From NCBI RefSeq assembly GCF_003400205.1, contig NZ_QUQV01000005.1, positions 124,001 through 188,000 of the forward strand: a stretch of DNA of 64,000 bases, written 5' to 3'. The notes below the pieces were generated by a model. The model was not told the DNA's origin. It did not search any database and was given only the letters and a program-made list of their open reading frames with translations. The position numbers and the translations under genes were made by a program. Shown piece by piece: positions 17,482-26,436 of the stretch; the first letter of the stretch is position 1; every line of letters begins with the position of its first letter. This stretch comes from Bacillus sp. HNG. Lineage in GTDB: Bacteria; Bacillota; Bacilli; Bacillales; Bacillaceae_L.

Positions 17482-18156
17482 CTACAGCGGACCAGAAATA
17501 CCTTGACGGCGAATCATGATAAAGTGAGCAGCTAGTAAACCGAATAATGCTGCTGGTAAGAAGAATACATGAATCGCAAAGAAACGGGTTAAAGTTTGAG
17601 CACCAATAATTTCAGGGTGTCCTGCAATTAAGGTCTTTAAGTAAGGCCCTATAAGTGGAACTGATTCCACAATTTGAATTGTAACTTTTGTTGCGAATAA
17701 CGCTTTCATATCCCAAGGTAATAAGTAACCTGTTAAACCAAGAGCCAGCATAACAAAGAAAATTAAAACTCCAACAATCCAGTTTAGCTCACGAGGCTTC
17801 TTATAAGCACCTTGGAAAAATACACGTAGGGTATGTAAGAACATCATAACGATAACCAGACTCGCTCCCCAGTGATGCATTCCGCGAACAATTTGTCCAA
17901 ACGCTACTTCGTTTTGTAAATAATAAACAGAATTCCATGCATTGATGATATCTGGAACATAGTACATTGTTAAGAACATACCAGATAGTACTTGGATGAC
18001 GACGATAAAAAATGTAAGTCCTCCAAAGCAGTATACAAATGCGCTAAAGTGATGCGCTGGGTTTACATGCTCAGGAACCTCATGGTCTGCAATATCTGCC
18101 CAGAGAGGAGTAATATCAAGTCGTTCGTCAACCCAATCAAAAATCTTATTTAACAT
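17482..18156 (-). CDS. qcrB: Menaquinol:cytochrome c reductase, cytochrome b6 subunit
   Basis: 224 aa with four membrane spans. Heme-ligand histidines are in HHFSAFVYCFGG, GMHHWGASLVIVMMFLHTLRVF and the later FFAIHVFFLPAALFGLLAAHFIMIRR. Cys near position 43 of the b6-type family (covalent heme c-i) is visible in YCFGG. Starts 3 nt after qcrA, with the SD GGAGGAG in the qcrA end, so the two are coupled. Confidence 0.96.
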   Translation of the reverse strand: MLNKIFDWVDERLDITPLWADIADHEVPEHVNPAHHFSAFVYCFGGLTFFIVVIQVLSGMFLTMYYVPDIINAWNSVYYLQNEVAFGQIVRGMHHWGASLVIVMMFLHTLRVFFQGAYKKPRELNWIVGVLIFFVMLALGLTGYLLPWDMKALFATKVTIQIVESVPLIGPYLKTLIAGHPEIIGAQTLTRFFAIHVFFLPAALFGLLAAHFIMIRRQGISGPL

Positions 18157-18159
18157 TGA

Positions 18160-18675
18160 TTACGCTCCTCCTACAGGGTTTGGTTTTGTTTTTCCTAAAT
18201 ATAAATAACCATCTTTTACTTGACTTTCATATACATCTAATGGGCCCATTGGTGGTGTACCAGGTACGTTCATGCCATCCTTCTCATATAATCCATAGTG
18301 ACAAGGACAGAAGAAACGATTCGGGTTAGCTGGATCCTCAGCCCAAGAAACAGCACAGCCAAGGTGTTTACATACTGGTGATAATGCGATGATGTCGCCT
18401 TTATCATTTTTATAAACCCACGCTGAATTTGGAACTTCTGATTCATACCATCCATCAACTTGATTAATTTTGAAATCAAATTTTTGAGGATCTTTCGTAA
18501 TCTTATCAACACTCACTACTTGTACCATGTCATGTTCAGCTTCTGGTTGAAGTAATGGGTCAATTGCAAAGCGGACCATAGGCATTAACATCCCAGCTGC
18601 CATGAAACCACCTACACCTGTTAGAGTATAGTTTAGAAATTGACGTCTTGAAACCCGTTGTTTATTCTCGCTCAT
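18160..18675 (-). CDS. qcrA: Menaquinol:cytochrome c reductase, Rieske iron-sulfur subunit
   Basis: 171 aa. N-terminal SRRQFLNYTLTGVGGFMAAG is a Tat-type signal anchor (the twin Arg are at 9-10). The [2Fe-2S] ligands are CKHLGC near 105-110 and CPCHYG near 126-131. First gene of qcrABC. A good sigma-A promoter lies about 75 nt upstream (18749-18777). Confidence 0.97.
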   Translation of the reverse strand: MSENKQRVSRRQFLNYTLTGVGGFMAAGMLMPMVRFAIDPLLQPEAEHDMVQVVSVDKITKDPQKFDFKINQVDGWYESEVPNSAWVYKNDKGDIIALSPVCKHLGCAVSWAEDPANPNRFFCPCHYGLYEKDGMNVPGTPPMGPLDVYESQVKDGYLYLGKTKPNPVGGA

Positions 18676-18748
18676 TGTTTTCCCCCCTCTATGCTAAGCT
18701 AAGTCCACTCCGGACATAATTGTACACATTAAAAACTAGGACATTCTC

Positions 18749-18777
18749 ATGATATATCAATATTTGGTACAGGTCAA
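18749..18777 (-). promoter_or_regulatory. Sigma-A promoter of qcrABC
   Basis: Minus-strand -35 TTGACC (18772-18777), 17-nt spacer, -10 TATCAT (18749-18754), upstream of qcrA. Both hexamers match the consensus in 5 of 6 positions. Confidence 0.7.
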
Positions 18778-18805
18778 TAATAGGATTTGCCGAAACAATG
18801 GCAAC

Positions 18806-18857
18806 TATGTGACTTTCTTAGGAAAAGTCAGGAATTTTTTATTGTTATAGTCACATA
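18806..18857. other. Inverted repeat upstream of qcrA promoter
   Basis: 9-bp arms TATGTGACT (18806-18814) and AGTCACATA (18849-18857) separated by 34 nt, between the ypiF end and the qcrA promoter. It could be an operator pair or a weak ypiF terminator; no U-tract directly follows. Confidence 0.4.
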
Positions 18858-18867
18858 ACGTTGACGA

Positions 18868-19326
18868 TTACCTTTGCCAGATGTTCGTAAATAGTGTAAC
18901 AAGCTGTTTCATTTGATCCTGAAGCATGGTTTGCTTGTATTTTTCTTCGACATATTCAAGTGGCAAAGTTGGCAGCCAAATAAGTGAACCATTTAAATCT
19001 GCTTCTACTTGCTTCCAGCTACTATCAGATGTAATAAATATGGTATGTTTCATACCACCGCTAATCAAATCACTTGTCCATTGATTTAAGCGGTTTGTCG
19101 CTATATCAAGCACTTCACCGTTTGAATACGTAAAGGCCGGAAACAGTATAATTCTTCCTTTAAATTGTCGCTCCACTTCATTTGAAAGAATGGTAATGAA
19201 CTCACCCATAGAAACCGTATTTTTTAAATTTCCTTCAAGAGATACTGGTATCAATGGAATCACTGCTGTATCAACATATTCTTTTGCTTGTAAATAAACA
19301 TCCATATCCTTCGTTATCCATTTCAT
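18868..19326 (-). CDS. ypiF: DUF2487 protein YpiF
   Basis: 152 aa from ATG 19326 (SD GGGAG, 8 nt); the frame is open further upstream but B. subtilis YpiF begins at the equivalent MKW. Family DUF2487, cytosolic, function unknown. Motifs such as AKEYVDTAVIPLIP and the terminal QDQMKQLVTLFTNIW are visible; no catalytic pattern is recognised. It sits between ypiB and qcrA as in B. subtilis. Confidence 0.85.
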   Translation of the reverse strand: MKWITKDMDVYLQAKEYVDTAVIPLIPVSLEGNLKNTVSMGEFITILSNEVERQFKGRIILFPAFTYSNGEVLDIATNRLNQWTSDLISGGMKHTIFITSDSSWKQVEADLNGSLIWLPTLPLEYVEEKYKQTMLQDQMKQLVTLFTNIWQR

Positions 19327-19436
19327 TTTGTCTGCTCCCTTTCCCATTTGCTGTACAAAAATCATTTTCATTTCTTTATTACGATTTTTAAGCCAAACTC
19401 CCAAAATACCATACCATATTTAGGATAAATAAAAAA

Positions 19437-19455
19437 GACTGACACGTCGTCAGCC
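19437..19455 (-). terminator. Terminator of ypiB
   Basis: 7-bp stem GGCTGAC/GTCAGTC with a 5-nt loop, followed by TTTTTTATTT on the minus strand. Confidence 0.8.
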
Positions 19456-19479
19456 CCTTCTAATATATGCTTTTCTGTT

Positions 19480-20016
19480 TTATAATTGTTTAAGCTTTTC
19501 AGTCAGCCTTTTAAACTCTGTTTCATCCTGTCTGTCAAGCGCCTCATCAATTCGCTTTAACAAATGTTCTTTTTGAAACATATGGATGGACTGCTCAAGA
19601 AATTTTTTCGCGAGTTCTTTGTCTTGCTCATTCACCTGAAGATGCTTTGGCATATATGGATTCTCTTCAAGCACAGCCACATAATTTGGAGAATGGAAGG
19701 AGGATCTGAAATTAAGTTGAATATAAATTTCTTCTTCCCTGTTAAGGCGAATATCATGAAATGATTTTTCAGCATCTGTTGTCATGACATTTTCCTTATA
19801 AAAACGGAATGGTACATCATCAACACAATGCGTCGACATAATAATACCTCGAGGGCAGTATTGAGCCTGCTCAACAAAGTGGACATTTTTCATGAGTTGG
19901 TCATGACTCATTAAATAGTTTAGAATCCAAACACACTCTCTTCGTTTTAGCTGATAATTATTTAGAAACCAGCGTATGAAGTCTTTTTTCTCGTTGACAG
20001 ATACAGGGGTAGTCAT
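19480..20016 (-). CDS. ypiB: YpiB / ReoY family protein (UPF0302)
   Basis: 178 aa from ATG 20016 (SD GAGGG, 9 nt). Strongly conserved N-terminus [20 protein letters not shown] and RGIIMSTHC([10 protein letters not shown]). In Listeria the homologue ReoY, with YpiA, is needed for ClpCP-dependent degradation of MurA, so this protein probably helps set peptidoglycan precursor synthesis; that is family knowledge. ypiA lies just upstream, with repeat C2 between them. Confidence 0.9.
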   Translation of the reverse strand: MTTPVSVNEKKDFIRWFLNNYQLKRRECVWILNYLMSHDQLMKNVHFVEQAQYCPRGIIMSTHCVDDVPFRFYKENVMTTDAEKSFHDIRLNREEEIYIQLNFRSSFHSPNYVAVLEENPYMPKHLQVNEQDKELAKKFLEQSIHMFQKEHLLKRIDEALDRQDETEFKRLTEKLKQL

Positions 20017-20107
20017 CGCACGCTTCCCTCCTCTGCTAGTATTGAGTAGTACTAATGATAATATACTGATATACTTCAACAATCACATTAAAAATTCCTT
20101 CTCAAAG

Positions 20108-20240
20108 ATGTTAAAAAGTCGGTTAAAAATGACACTTCGAATTTCTTCGTTGGCTTGTTTCTCCGTTACTCACGTATTCACTACATACGTTCCGCTACTC
20201 AAAACTGCGCCGCCTCGAACTTCTTGGTCCTTTTCAACAT
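20108..20240 (+). repeat. Intergenic repeat family C, copy 2 (module-less)
   Basis: About 133 bp with terminal inverted repeats ATGTTAAAAAG and the complement of CTTTTCAACAT. It matches C1 read in the opposite direction but lacks C1's inner part, including the 37-nt core. It lies between ypiA and ypiB. Confidence 0.75.
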
Positions 20241-20279
20241 CCTTTCTATCACTCACTTCTTAACCGTGAAAACTTTAGC

Positions 20280-21533
20280 TTACTCAAGTTCAGAAATTAA
20301 TGCCTCGATTTCATACTTCATTGGGTCAAGCTTTAAGAGTTCCTTAAAAACTTCGACTGCCTCTTGTCTTTTTCCGTCCTCCAATAAGAAATAGCCAAAC
20401 TCTTCTAAAAACTCTGGAGTTTCTTTAAAAGAAGTATATGCATGACGGTAATGGTTTAATGCATCCGAATATTTTTCTAATTTATTTTTTGCAAATCCGA
20501 GATCCCACTCAAATTGTTCATCATACTCACCATAGCTCATGACAGATTCTAGACATTCCACGACATCCTCAAATCTTTCCTCACGCAATAAAAACTTTGA
20601 AAGCTGTAAGGTTGCTTCCACATAACCTGGGTCAATTCCTACAGCTGCGCGAAGGTACTTTTCAGTATTCTCCTTATCACCTAGCAACATAGATATTTTA
20701 CCAGCGTAGAAAGTAAGCTCCTTATTTAAAGATTCCACCTCAAGTCCTTCTAATAAGACCTTGAAGCTTTCCGTAAAGTTAGCTTCTTCTTCATATGCCT
20801 TTGCCAGGTATAAATAAAGAGAAGAATAGTCCGGGTCAAGCTCCTTTAGTCGTTCTAGAATTTCAATGGCTTTTTTATAATATTTCGCTTGATAAGCGGT
20901 AACACCAAATCCAAACAATGTATTGCTATCTTCTTGTTTTTTGATGGCATCCTCATAATACGGTAGTGCTTCTTCAAATTTTCCTGTTGTACTATAACTC
21001 TCAGCAATTCGAGCGTTAACATTTACACCAGCTATTTCGTCACCATTCTGTAAAACTTTCTCATAGTATGGAATACTTTTGTTGTATTCGCCATGACTTG
21101 AATACAATTCAGCTAAAGCAAAGTCAATGATTGTTTCATCATCGGACTTTTCCTTCGCTAACAGAAGCTTTTGTTCACTAACCTCAAATAACCCCTGCAT
21201 TTGGAATAAATCCGCTTGTAAAACAAGGGATTCTAAGTATACGGGGTCATCCTCTGTAATTTGCTCTAAAATCTCAATTGCTTTTTCTTCCATGTCAAGG
21301 TCAATCAGAATTTCTGCTAAAAAAACAAATAATTCGCCTTCGTCAGGATATCGTGATATCAATTCTTCAACGATTTCTTTCGCATCCTCGACAAAGCCCC
21401 ACTTAAAGTAATGTTCAGCAATTGTGTATTTCTCATCATCATTTGAGTACTCTCGTAGATGTTTTAAGGCCTTAAGTCCTTCTTCTACATTTCCATCTTC
21501 AACTAGCTGAATGGCGTTATCTAATTTATGCAT
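20280..21533 (-). CDS. ypiA: Tetratricopeptide-repeat protein YpiA
   Basis: 417 aa made almost wholly of TPR-type helical repeats about 34 residues apart (for example ESYSTTGKFEEALPYYEDAI and YLYLAKAYEEEANFTESFKVL). Acidic and cytosolic, without signal or membrane segments. Known partner of ReoY/YpiB in ClpCP control of MurA in Firmicutes. Start ATG 21533 with SD GAGGAG. It follows the unnamed 312-aa gene by 20 nt and is probably cotranscribed with it. Confidence 0.9.
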   Translation of the reverse strand: MHKLDNAIQLVEDGNVEEGLKALKHLREYSNDDEKYTIAEHYFKWGFVEDAKEIVEELISRYPDEGELFVFLAEILIDLDMEEKAIEILEQITEDDPVYLESLVLQADLFQMQGLFEVSEQKLLLAKEKSDDETIIDFALAELYSSHGEYNKSIPYYEKVLQNGDEIAGVNVNARIAESYSTTGKFEEALPYYEDAIKKQEDSNTLFGFGVTAYQAKYYKKAIEILERLKELDPDYSSLYLYLAKAYEEEANFTESFKVLLEGLEVESLNKELTFYAGKISMLLGDKENTEKYLRAAVGIDPGYVEATLQLSKFLLREERFEDVVECLESVMSYGEYDEQFEWDLGFAKNKLEKYSDALNHYRHAYTSFKETPEFLEEFGYFLLEDGKRQEAVEVFKELLKLDPMKYEIEALISELE

Positions 21534-21553
21534 AAATGATTAACTCCTCATAT

Positions 21554-22492
21554 CTATCTCTCATTCACCAATACTTCATGATCATAGGAAGATACAAAAT
21601 ACCCAGGTTTTTTCACCTTACATTCATTACCAAATCCGGAACGAAAGTATACCTTGGTGCCTACTTTTGTAAAATTCCCCTTGTGCATGGTGATAGTTGG
21701 TATAAGATTATGATAATCGAGAGTTGGCTTTTCATCAACTGAATAGCTTATAGAATCATGCTCATACAAATTGTAATCAAGATCCCCACCAACGCGAATA
21801 TCACCTTTATCTGGGTAGATCCCACTCTTTTTTAAAAAGTCTATGGACAATGGTACATCCTCGCTTGGGCAGAAAGGAATTGTTGGGATTCGATTATCGT
21901 CGGTGATTTCTTTCCAAATCAATTCTTTTCGATTACTATTAAAAACGGTCTTCTCCTTTATCTTCCACTCTGGGATAATTGGAATTCGATAAGAATGATA
22001 GGATTCCCTAATCCAGCCCCATGGCACATTATATAAATCATCGACTTTATCAATCGTAACGATGATAACCGGGATTTTTTTTCGTCTACATGCCACGAGG
22101 AAAGATGGTGTAAGGCTATCAAGTGGAATACGGACACCTAAATAATAGTCAATAGGACTATTTAATAGAAAATGTTTTGTGTTAGTAAGTGAACGCGCTA
22201 TTTCATGCTCATTCTTTACGTCACTTATCACAAGTAAGGTTGTACAACCTTTACGCAAATAGTTTTCAGTCATTTCTTTCTTAAATGATTGAAACGAATA
22301 TTCTTTTGTAAAGGAGTAGTTTATCATGACATGACCAGGTGTTAATAAATATTGAGATAAGTTCGTTTTCATAAATGAAAGTCTTTTGAGGTTTTCTTTC
22401 ATATAATCAACGCGGTGGTTTTTTATAAGCATTGAACATGTGATGACCTTATTATTCTTAAGAACATTCGCTTTTTCTAATATATATGGCAT
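21554..22492 (-). CDS. Unrecognised protein with a degenerate amidohydrolase-like plan
   Basis: 312 aa from ATG 22492 (SD AAAGGAG). I do not recognise a named family member. The plan resembles composite-domain amidohydrolases. The start YILEKANVLKNNKVITCSML looks like the N-terminal beta-sandwich strand. LTPGHVMINYS sits where these enzymes have PGxIDxHxH, and RKGCTTLLVISD where they have GxTTxxD. The end (GDIRVGGDLDYNLYE, then TITMHKGNFTKVGTKVYF) looks like the closing sandwich. Neither histidine of the HxH metal site is present, so catalysis by the usual mechanism is doubtful. It lies between aroA and ypiA and shares a likely transcript with ypiA. A link to MurA control is only positional. 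Confidence 0.7.
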   Translation of the reverse strand: MPYILEKANVLKNNKVITCSMLIKNHRVDYMKENLKRLSFMKTNLSQYLLTPGHVMINYSFTKEYSFQSFKKEMTENYLRKGCTTLLVISDVKNEHEIARSLTNTKHFLLNSPIDYYLGVRIPLDSLTPSFLVACRRKKIPVIIVTIDKVDDLYNVPWGWIRESYHSYRIPIIPEWKIKEKTVFNSNRKELIWKEITDDNRIPTIPFCPSEDVPLSIDFLKKSGIYPDKGDIRVGGDLDYNLYEHDSISYSVDEKPTLDYHNLIPTITMHKGNFTKVGTKVYFRSGFGNECKVKKPGYFVSSYDHEVLVNER

Positions 22493-22591
22493 CAAACCTC
22501 TCCTTTCGCATTTAGGTTTACTAATCTTCTTAAGACAAGCTATGCGAAAGCCGGAGGATGTATGTTATTTATTCCTACAAATATGTAAAAA

Positions 22592-22615
22592 CCCATGGAA
22601 TTTTAATTCCATGGG
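22592..22615 (-). terminator. Terminator of the aromatic supraoperon
   Basis: Near-perfect stem CCCATGGAATT/AATTCCATGGG with a 2-nt apical gap, followed by TTTTTA on the minus strand, directly after aroA. It closes the aroC-to-aroA run. Confidence 0.85.
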
Positions 22616-22625
22616 GCACTATGCA

Positions 22626-23924
22626 TTAGTTTTCTACAATTAATCCATTTAGATGTTCAAAAAAACTTGGGTATGATACAGAGATGGATTCTGAATCAGA
22701 TAGAGACACTTCATCATTTGCAATACATGCAGCAATAGCAAGCATCATTCCAATTCTGTGATCACCATGACTGTGTACCTCGCCACCAGTCAATTGTTTT
22801 TTATCACCATAAATAATCATTCCATCGTCAGTTGGTTCAATCACCGCACCTAGTTTAGAAAGCTCTCCGACAACCGTATCAATACGATTTGTTTCTTTCA
22901 CTTTTAATTCCGCTGCATCTTTGATAACTGTTTTTCCTTGCGCTTGGCTAGCTAATAGAGCGATAACTGGAATTTCGTCAATCAAACGAGGAATAATGTC
23001 TCCACCGATTTCAATCCCTGTTAACTCGGAAGTCTGAATGGTTAAGTCAGCAATAGGTTCATTATTCTTGATTCTCTCGTTACCAATCTCAAGACGAGCT
23101 CCCATTTTAACTAAAACATCAATAATTCCTGTTCGCGTTGGATTCATTCCTACATTTTTTAACGTAATTCGACTGTTTGGTACAATTGCTCCTGCAACTA
23201 GGAAAAAAGCGGCAGAGGAAATATCTCCAGGTACTTCAATATTTGTCCCTGTTAGCTTTTGACCACCTTTTAATTTTACAGTAAGGCCATCTTCTTCAAC
23301 CTCACATCCGAAAGCACGTAGCATGCGTTCAGTATGGTCTCTCGATTTATGAGGCTCCGTTACGGATGTTGTCCCTACAGCGTTCAAACCTGCTAATAGA
23401 ATTGAGGATTTTACTTGTGCACTTGCTACAGGAGAAGTATAGTCTATCCCCTCTATGGAACCACCACGAATCGCTAACGGGGTAAAATTGCCGTCTTCTC
23501 TACCGTCTATTTTAGCCCCCATTTGACGGAGTGGCTCAGTCACACGTTTCATTGGTCTTTTGGCAATCGACTCATCACCGATCATGCAGGTATGAATCGG
23601 CACACCGGAAAGAAGACCAACCATTAATCTAGTCGTCGTTCCTGAGTTACCAGTATCCAGAACCTCAACTGGCTCACGTAGCCCATCGAAGCCTGCTCCT
23701 TCTATCTCAACATGATTATGATCCAGTGTAATCTTAACACCTAACTTTTCAAAGCAGCTAATCGTACTTAGACAGTCATCCCCTAGTAAAAAGTTATCCA
23801 CAACCGTTCTACCTTGTGCAATGGCTCCAAGCATAATTGAACGATGGGAAATTGACTTATCACCGGGAATACCAATTGAACCATTTAAACCAGTAATATT
23901 TGTACGTAGTTTTAGTAAATCCAA
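22626..23924 (-). CDS. aroA: 3-phosphoshikimate 1-carboxyvinyltransferase (EPSP synthase)
   Basis: 432 aa from TTG 23924 (SD AGGGGTGG); the frame opens 7 codons earlier. Named aroE in B. subtilis. Joins shikimate 3-phosphate and PEP. Substrate-binding motifs: [68 protein letters not shown] and C-terminal SHGDHRIGM. Last gene of the supraoperon. Confidence 0.96.
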   Translation of the reverse strand: MDLLKLRTNITGLNGSIGIPGDKSISHRSIMLGAIAQGRTVVDNFLLGDDCLSTISCFEKLGVKITLDHNHVEIEGAGFDGLREPVEVLDTGNSGTTTRLMVGLLSGVPIHTCMIGDESIAKRPMKRVTEPLRQMGAKIDGREDGNFTPLAIRGGSIEGIDYTSPVASAQVKSSILLAGLNAVGTTSVTEPHKSRDHTERMLRAFGCEVEEDGLTVKLKGGQKLTGTNIEVPGDISSAAFFLVAGAIVPNSRITLKNVGMNPTRTGIIDVLVKMGARLEIGNERIKNNEPIADLTIQTSELTGIEIGGDIIPRLIDEIPVIALLASQAQGKTVIKDAAELKVKETNRIDTVVGELSKLGAVIEPTDDGMIIYGDKKQLTGGEVHSHGDHRIGMMLAIAACIANDEVSLSDSESISVSYPSFFEHLNGLIVEN

Positions 23925-23951
23925 AATACCACCCCTAGAAAACATTTTCCA

Positions 23952-25064
23952 TTAACCATTATATGTATCATAACTAGTCTTGCTTTCAATACATATTTTA
24001 GCCTTCTGACGATCCTCATCACTTTGGAAGCTAATTCTTAGCACTCCATAGATTTCCTCTCTCGTCTCAATAATTCTAATATTTGTAATGCTTATCCTTT
24101 CCTGCGCAAGAAGTCCCGTAATCTCAGAAACGATACCTGGATAGTCCGGAATATCAACATATAAATCATAAAAGGAAGGGATTGCACCTTTTGTACGTGT
24201 AGGAAGTCCATCACGAAAATTTTTGGCATCCATAAAATAATCATAAATATAATCAGCTTTACCATTTGCCACGAAATTTCGGATTTTCTCCATCTCATCA
24301 ATCCATTTATCAAAAAGGTCTAGCAATACATTGCGATTTTGAATTAATATATCACGCCACATTGATGGATTGCTAGATGCAATTCTAGTAATATCTCGAA
24401 AACCTCCCGCTGCTAATGGACGAACAAGATCATTTACCTTATCATATTTTTGCGCTTGATGGACAAGACTTGCTGCTACAATATGTGGAAAGTGACTAAT
24501 AACCCCAGCAACACGATCATGCTCTTCTGGTGTCATAATGACAAAATTAGCTTTTGTTCCGTTTAATAAAACTTTTAACTGTTCCACAGCAAATTTACTT
24601 GATGGTTTCTCATTATGAGGGGTAAAAATATAAAAAGCATTTTCAAATAAATGCTCTTTTGCAGCAACAACCCCGCTTTTATGGGAGCCTGCCATCGGAT
24701 GGCCACCAACAAAGGTGACACCAAGATTTTCAAAAGTGGAATCTGCAATTTGAACAATTTGTTGTTTTGTACTTCCCACATCTGTCACAATGACATCTTT
24801 TTTTAGTGGAAATGAGCTCAGTTCATGAATCATATCTACTGTTTGCTTTACGGGAACTGCTATAAAAATAAAATCACATATATGTAGTACATCCTCTAAC
24901 TTCAGAACCACTGCATCAATCACTTTTAACGTTTTTGCTAGCAACGGTATTTCGGTATTAGTGTCAAAACCGTATATTGTAGTGTTAGGGTGTTCCTTTT
25001 TTATCGCAAGTGCAATTGAACCCCCAATTAATCCAAGTCCAATGACTAAAACATTTTTATTCAT
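23952..25064 (-). CDS. tyrA: Prephenate dehydrogenase with ACT domain
   Basis: 370 aa from ATG 25064 (SD GGTGGTGA). Oxidative decarboxylation of prephenate to 4-hydroxyphenylpyruvate for tyrosine. N-terminal NAD site GLGLIGGSIALAIK, catalytic-region VGGHPMAGSHKSG and PEEHDRVAGVISHFPHIVAA. The C-terminal ACT domain (YVDIPDYPGIVSEITGLLAQ, about residues 297-370) suggests amino-acid feedback. Lies between hisC and aroA. Confidence 0.96.
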   Translation of the reverse strand: MNKNVLVIGLGLIGGSIALAIKKEHPNTTIYGFDTNTEIPLLAKTLKVIDAVVLKLEDVLHICDFIFIAVPVKQTVDMIHELSSFPLKKDVIVTDVGSTKQQIVQIADSTFENLGVTFVGGHPMAGSHKSGVVAAKEHLFENAFYIFTPHNEKPSSKFAVEQLKVLLNGTKANFVIMTPEEHDRVAGVISHFPHIVAASLVHQAQKYDKVNDLVRPLAAGGFRDITRIASSNPSMWRDILIQNRNVLLDLFDKWIDEMEKIRNFVANGKADYIYDYFMDAKNFRDGLPTRTKGAIPSFYDLYVDIPDYPGIVSEITGLLAQERISITNIRIIETREEIYGVLRISFQSDEDRQKAKICIESKTSYDTYNG

Positions 25065-25123
25065 CTTGTCGTCACCACCGTATAAGAAACACATAATGGG
25101 GGTTATGCTCAACCCCCATAGTC

Positions 25124-26221
25124 TTAGTTCTTTTGATTTTTAAGCATTTCTGTAAGTATTGCAATGAGTTCACTATTTTGTTCCTCTGTGCCAACTGTTA
25201 TTCGAACGCTTGTTGGAAAGCCTAATGCATTTCCTGAACGAACAATAAAGCCTCGTTCCAATAAATAGTGAAATACATCATCTCCTGGTTGTTCAAAATT
25301 AATCAAAATGAAATTTCCGAACGATGGATAATAAGTTAAATTATTTTCCTCACAGAATGTATAGAACTGTTGCAGACCTTTTTTATTTTTTTCAACATAG
25401 GCTGTAATGAAATCTTGATCATCTAATGCAGCTGCAGCTGCTAATTGACCAACACGATTGGAATTGAAAGGCTGACGTACAGGTTCAATTTTGTTAATAA
25501 AATCACGATTTCCGATTGCATAACCAACACGCAGTCCACCAAGTCCATATGCCTTCGAAAACGTTCTTAAAATAAGAAGATTTGGATAGTCATTCAACAA
25601 GGAAACTGTATCCGGATAATCCTGCTCATTTACTGCAAACTCATAATAAGCTTCATCCATAATTACGAGAACATGACTTGGAACTTGTTTTAAAAAGGCA
25701 TGCAATTTTTCTGAGTTAACATATACTCCTGTAGGGTTATTTGGTGAACACACCCACACAATTTCCGTATTTTCATCGATTTCCGCGAGCATTCCATCAA
25801 GATCGTGATGGCCATCAATTAGCTCAACCTCACGAACCTCTGCTCCTTCTATAATTGCATTATGCTTATACTGAGAAAATGATGGATGCGCCATTACAGT
25901 ATTTTTCCCAGGTGCAAGTAATGCTGCTGTGATAATATGAATGACATCGTCTGATCCATTACCAAAGAGAAGCTGTGTGCCTTCAACATCTAAATGTTTT
26001 GCAAGCTTTTCTCTTAACTCTGTAGCATAGCCATCCGGGTAAATTGCGAATGAATCTAAACTATTTTTTACTGCCTCTTTTGCTTTGTCTGAGCATCCAT
26101 ATGGATTTTCATTTGAAGCTAGTTTCACAATCTTTTCTAAACCATATTCCCGCTTCACTTCCTCAATCGGTTTACCTGGTTGATATGGTTTTAAATCCAA
26201 TAATTGTTCTTTAATATTCAT
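25124..26221 (-). CDS. hisC: Histidinol-phosphate / aromatic aminotransferase
   Basis: 365 aa, PLP fold type I. Motifs [37 protein letters not shown] and the PLP-lysine segment [16 protein letters not shown] near 220-235. In Bacillus this enzyme serves histidine synthesis and also tyrosine/phenylalanine transamination, which explains its place between trpA and tyrA. SD AAGAGGTG. The gap to trpA is filled by repeat A2. Confidence 0.94.
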   Translation of the reverse strand: MNIKEQLLDLKPYQPGKPIEEVKREYGLEKIVKLASNENPYGCSDKAKEAVKNSLDSFAIYPDGYATELREKLAKHLDVEGTQLLFGNGSDDVIHIITAALLAPGKNTVMAHPSFSQYKHNAIIEGAEVREVELIDGHHDLDGMLAEIDENTEIVWVCSPNNPTGVYVNSEKLHAFLKQVPSHVLVIMDEAYYEFAVNEQDYPDTVSLLNDYPNLLILRTFSKAYGLGGLRVGYAIGNRDFINKIEPVRQPFNSNRVGQLAAAAALDDQDFITAYVEKNKKGLQQFYTFCEENNLTYYPSFGNFILINFEQPGDDVFHYLLERGFIVRSGNALGFPTSVRITVGTEEQNSELIAILTEMLKNQKN

Positions 26222-26245
26222 TTCAAGCTACACCTCTTATCTTAA

Positions 26246-26436
26246 TCAAATGCGCCTTGGCGTATTTGGGCCCGATTTTTAGGCCCACACGATGTGGGTC
26301 ATGAAGACGTTGCCACAGGATGTGGCGTCTTTAGTCTTCGATCTTACTGCTCGAAAAATTTCCTTTAAAAAATCGTGGCAACCGCCGGAGGCTTCAACTT
26401 TTTTCAGAGAAGTTAGGACTTCTGCTGAAAAAAGTT
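26246..26436 (+). repeat. Intergenic repeat family A, copy 2 (module-bearing), overlapping the trpA end
   Basis: Starts TCAAATGCGCCTTGGCG, carries the module (hairpin CCCACACGATGTGGG, TCAT, 37-nt core at 26303-26339) and ends in a hairpin with arms ACTTTTTTCAG and CTGAAAAAAGT. The last 24 bp overlap the 3' end of trpA, giving it its final codons and stop. It is the most complete A copy and separates trpA from hisC within the supraoperon. Confidence 0.88.
26303..26339 (+). repeat. 37-nt nested hairpin core, copy in A2
   Basis: Outer arm GAAGAC, spacer GTT, inner hairpin GCCAC with loop AGGAT and GTGGC, 7-nt spacer GTCTTTA, outer arm GTCTTC. An upstream 15-nt hairpin CCCACACGATGTGGG is four bases away; family B has CCTACACGATGTAGG there, a paired C-G to T-A change. 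Confidence 0.88.

Noticed and set aside
26396-26436. Terminal hairpin of A2 as a trpA terminator
   Set aside because: No U-tract follows on the minus strand, and hisC-tyrA-aroA continue in the same direction up to the terminator at 22592.
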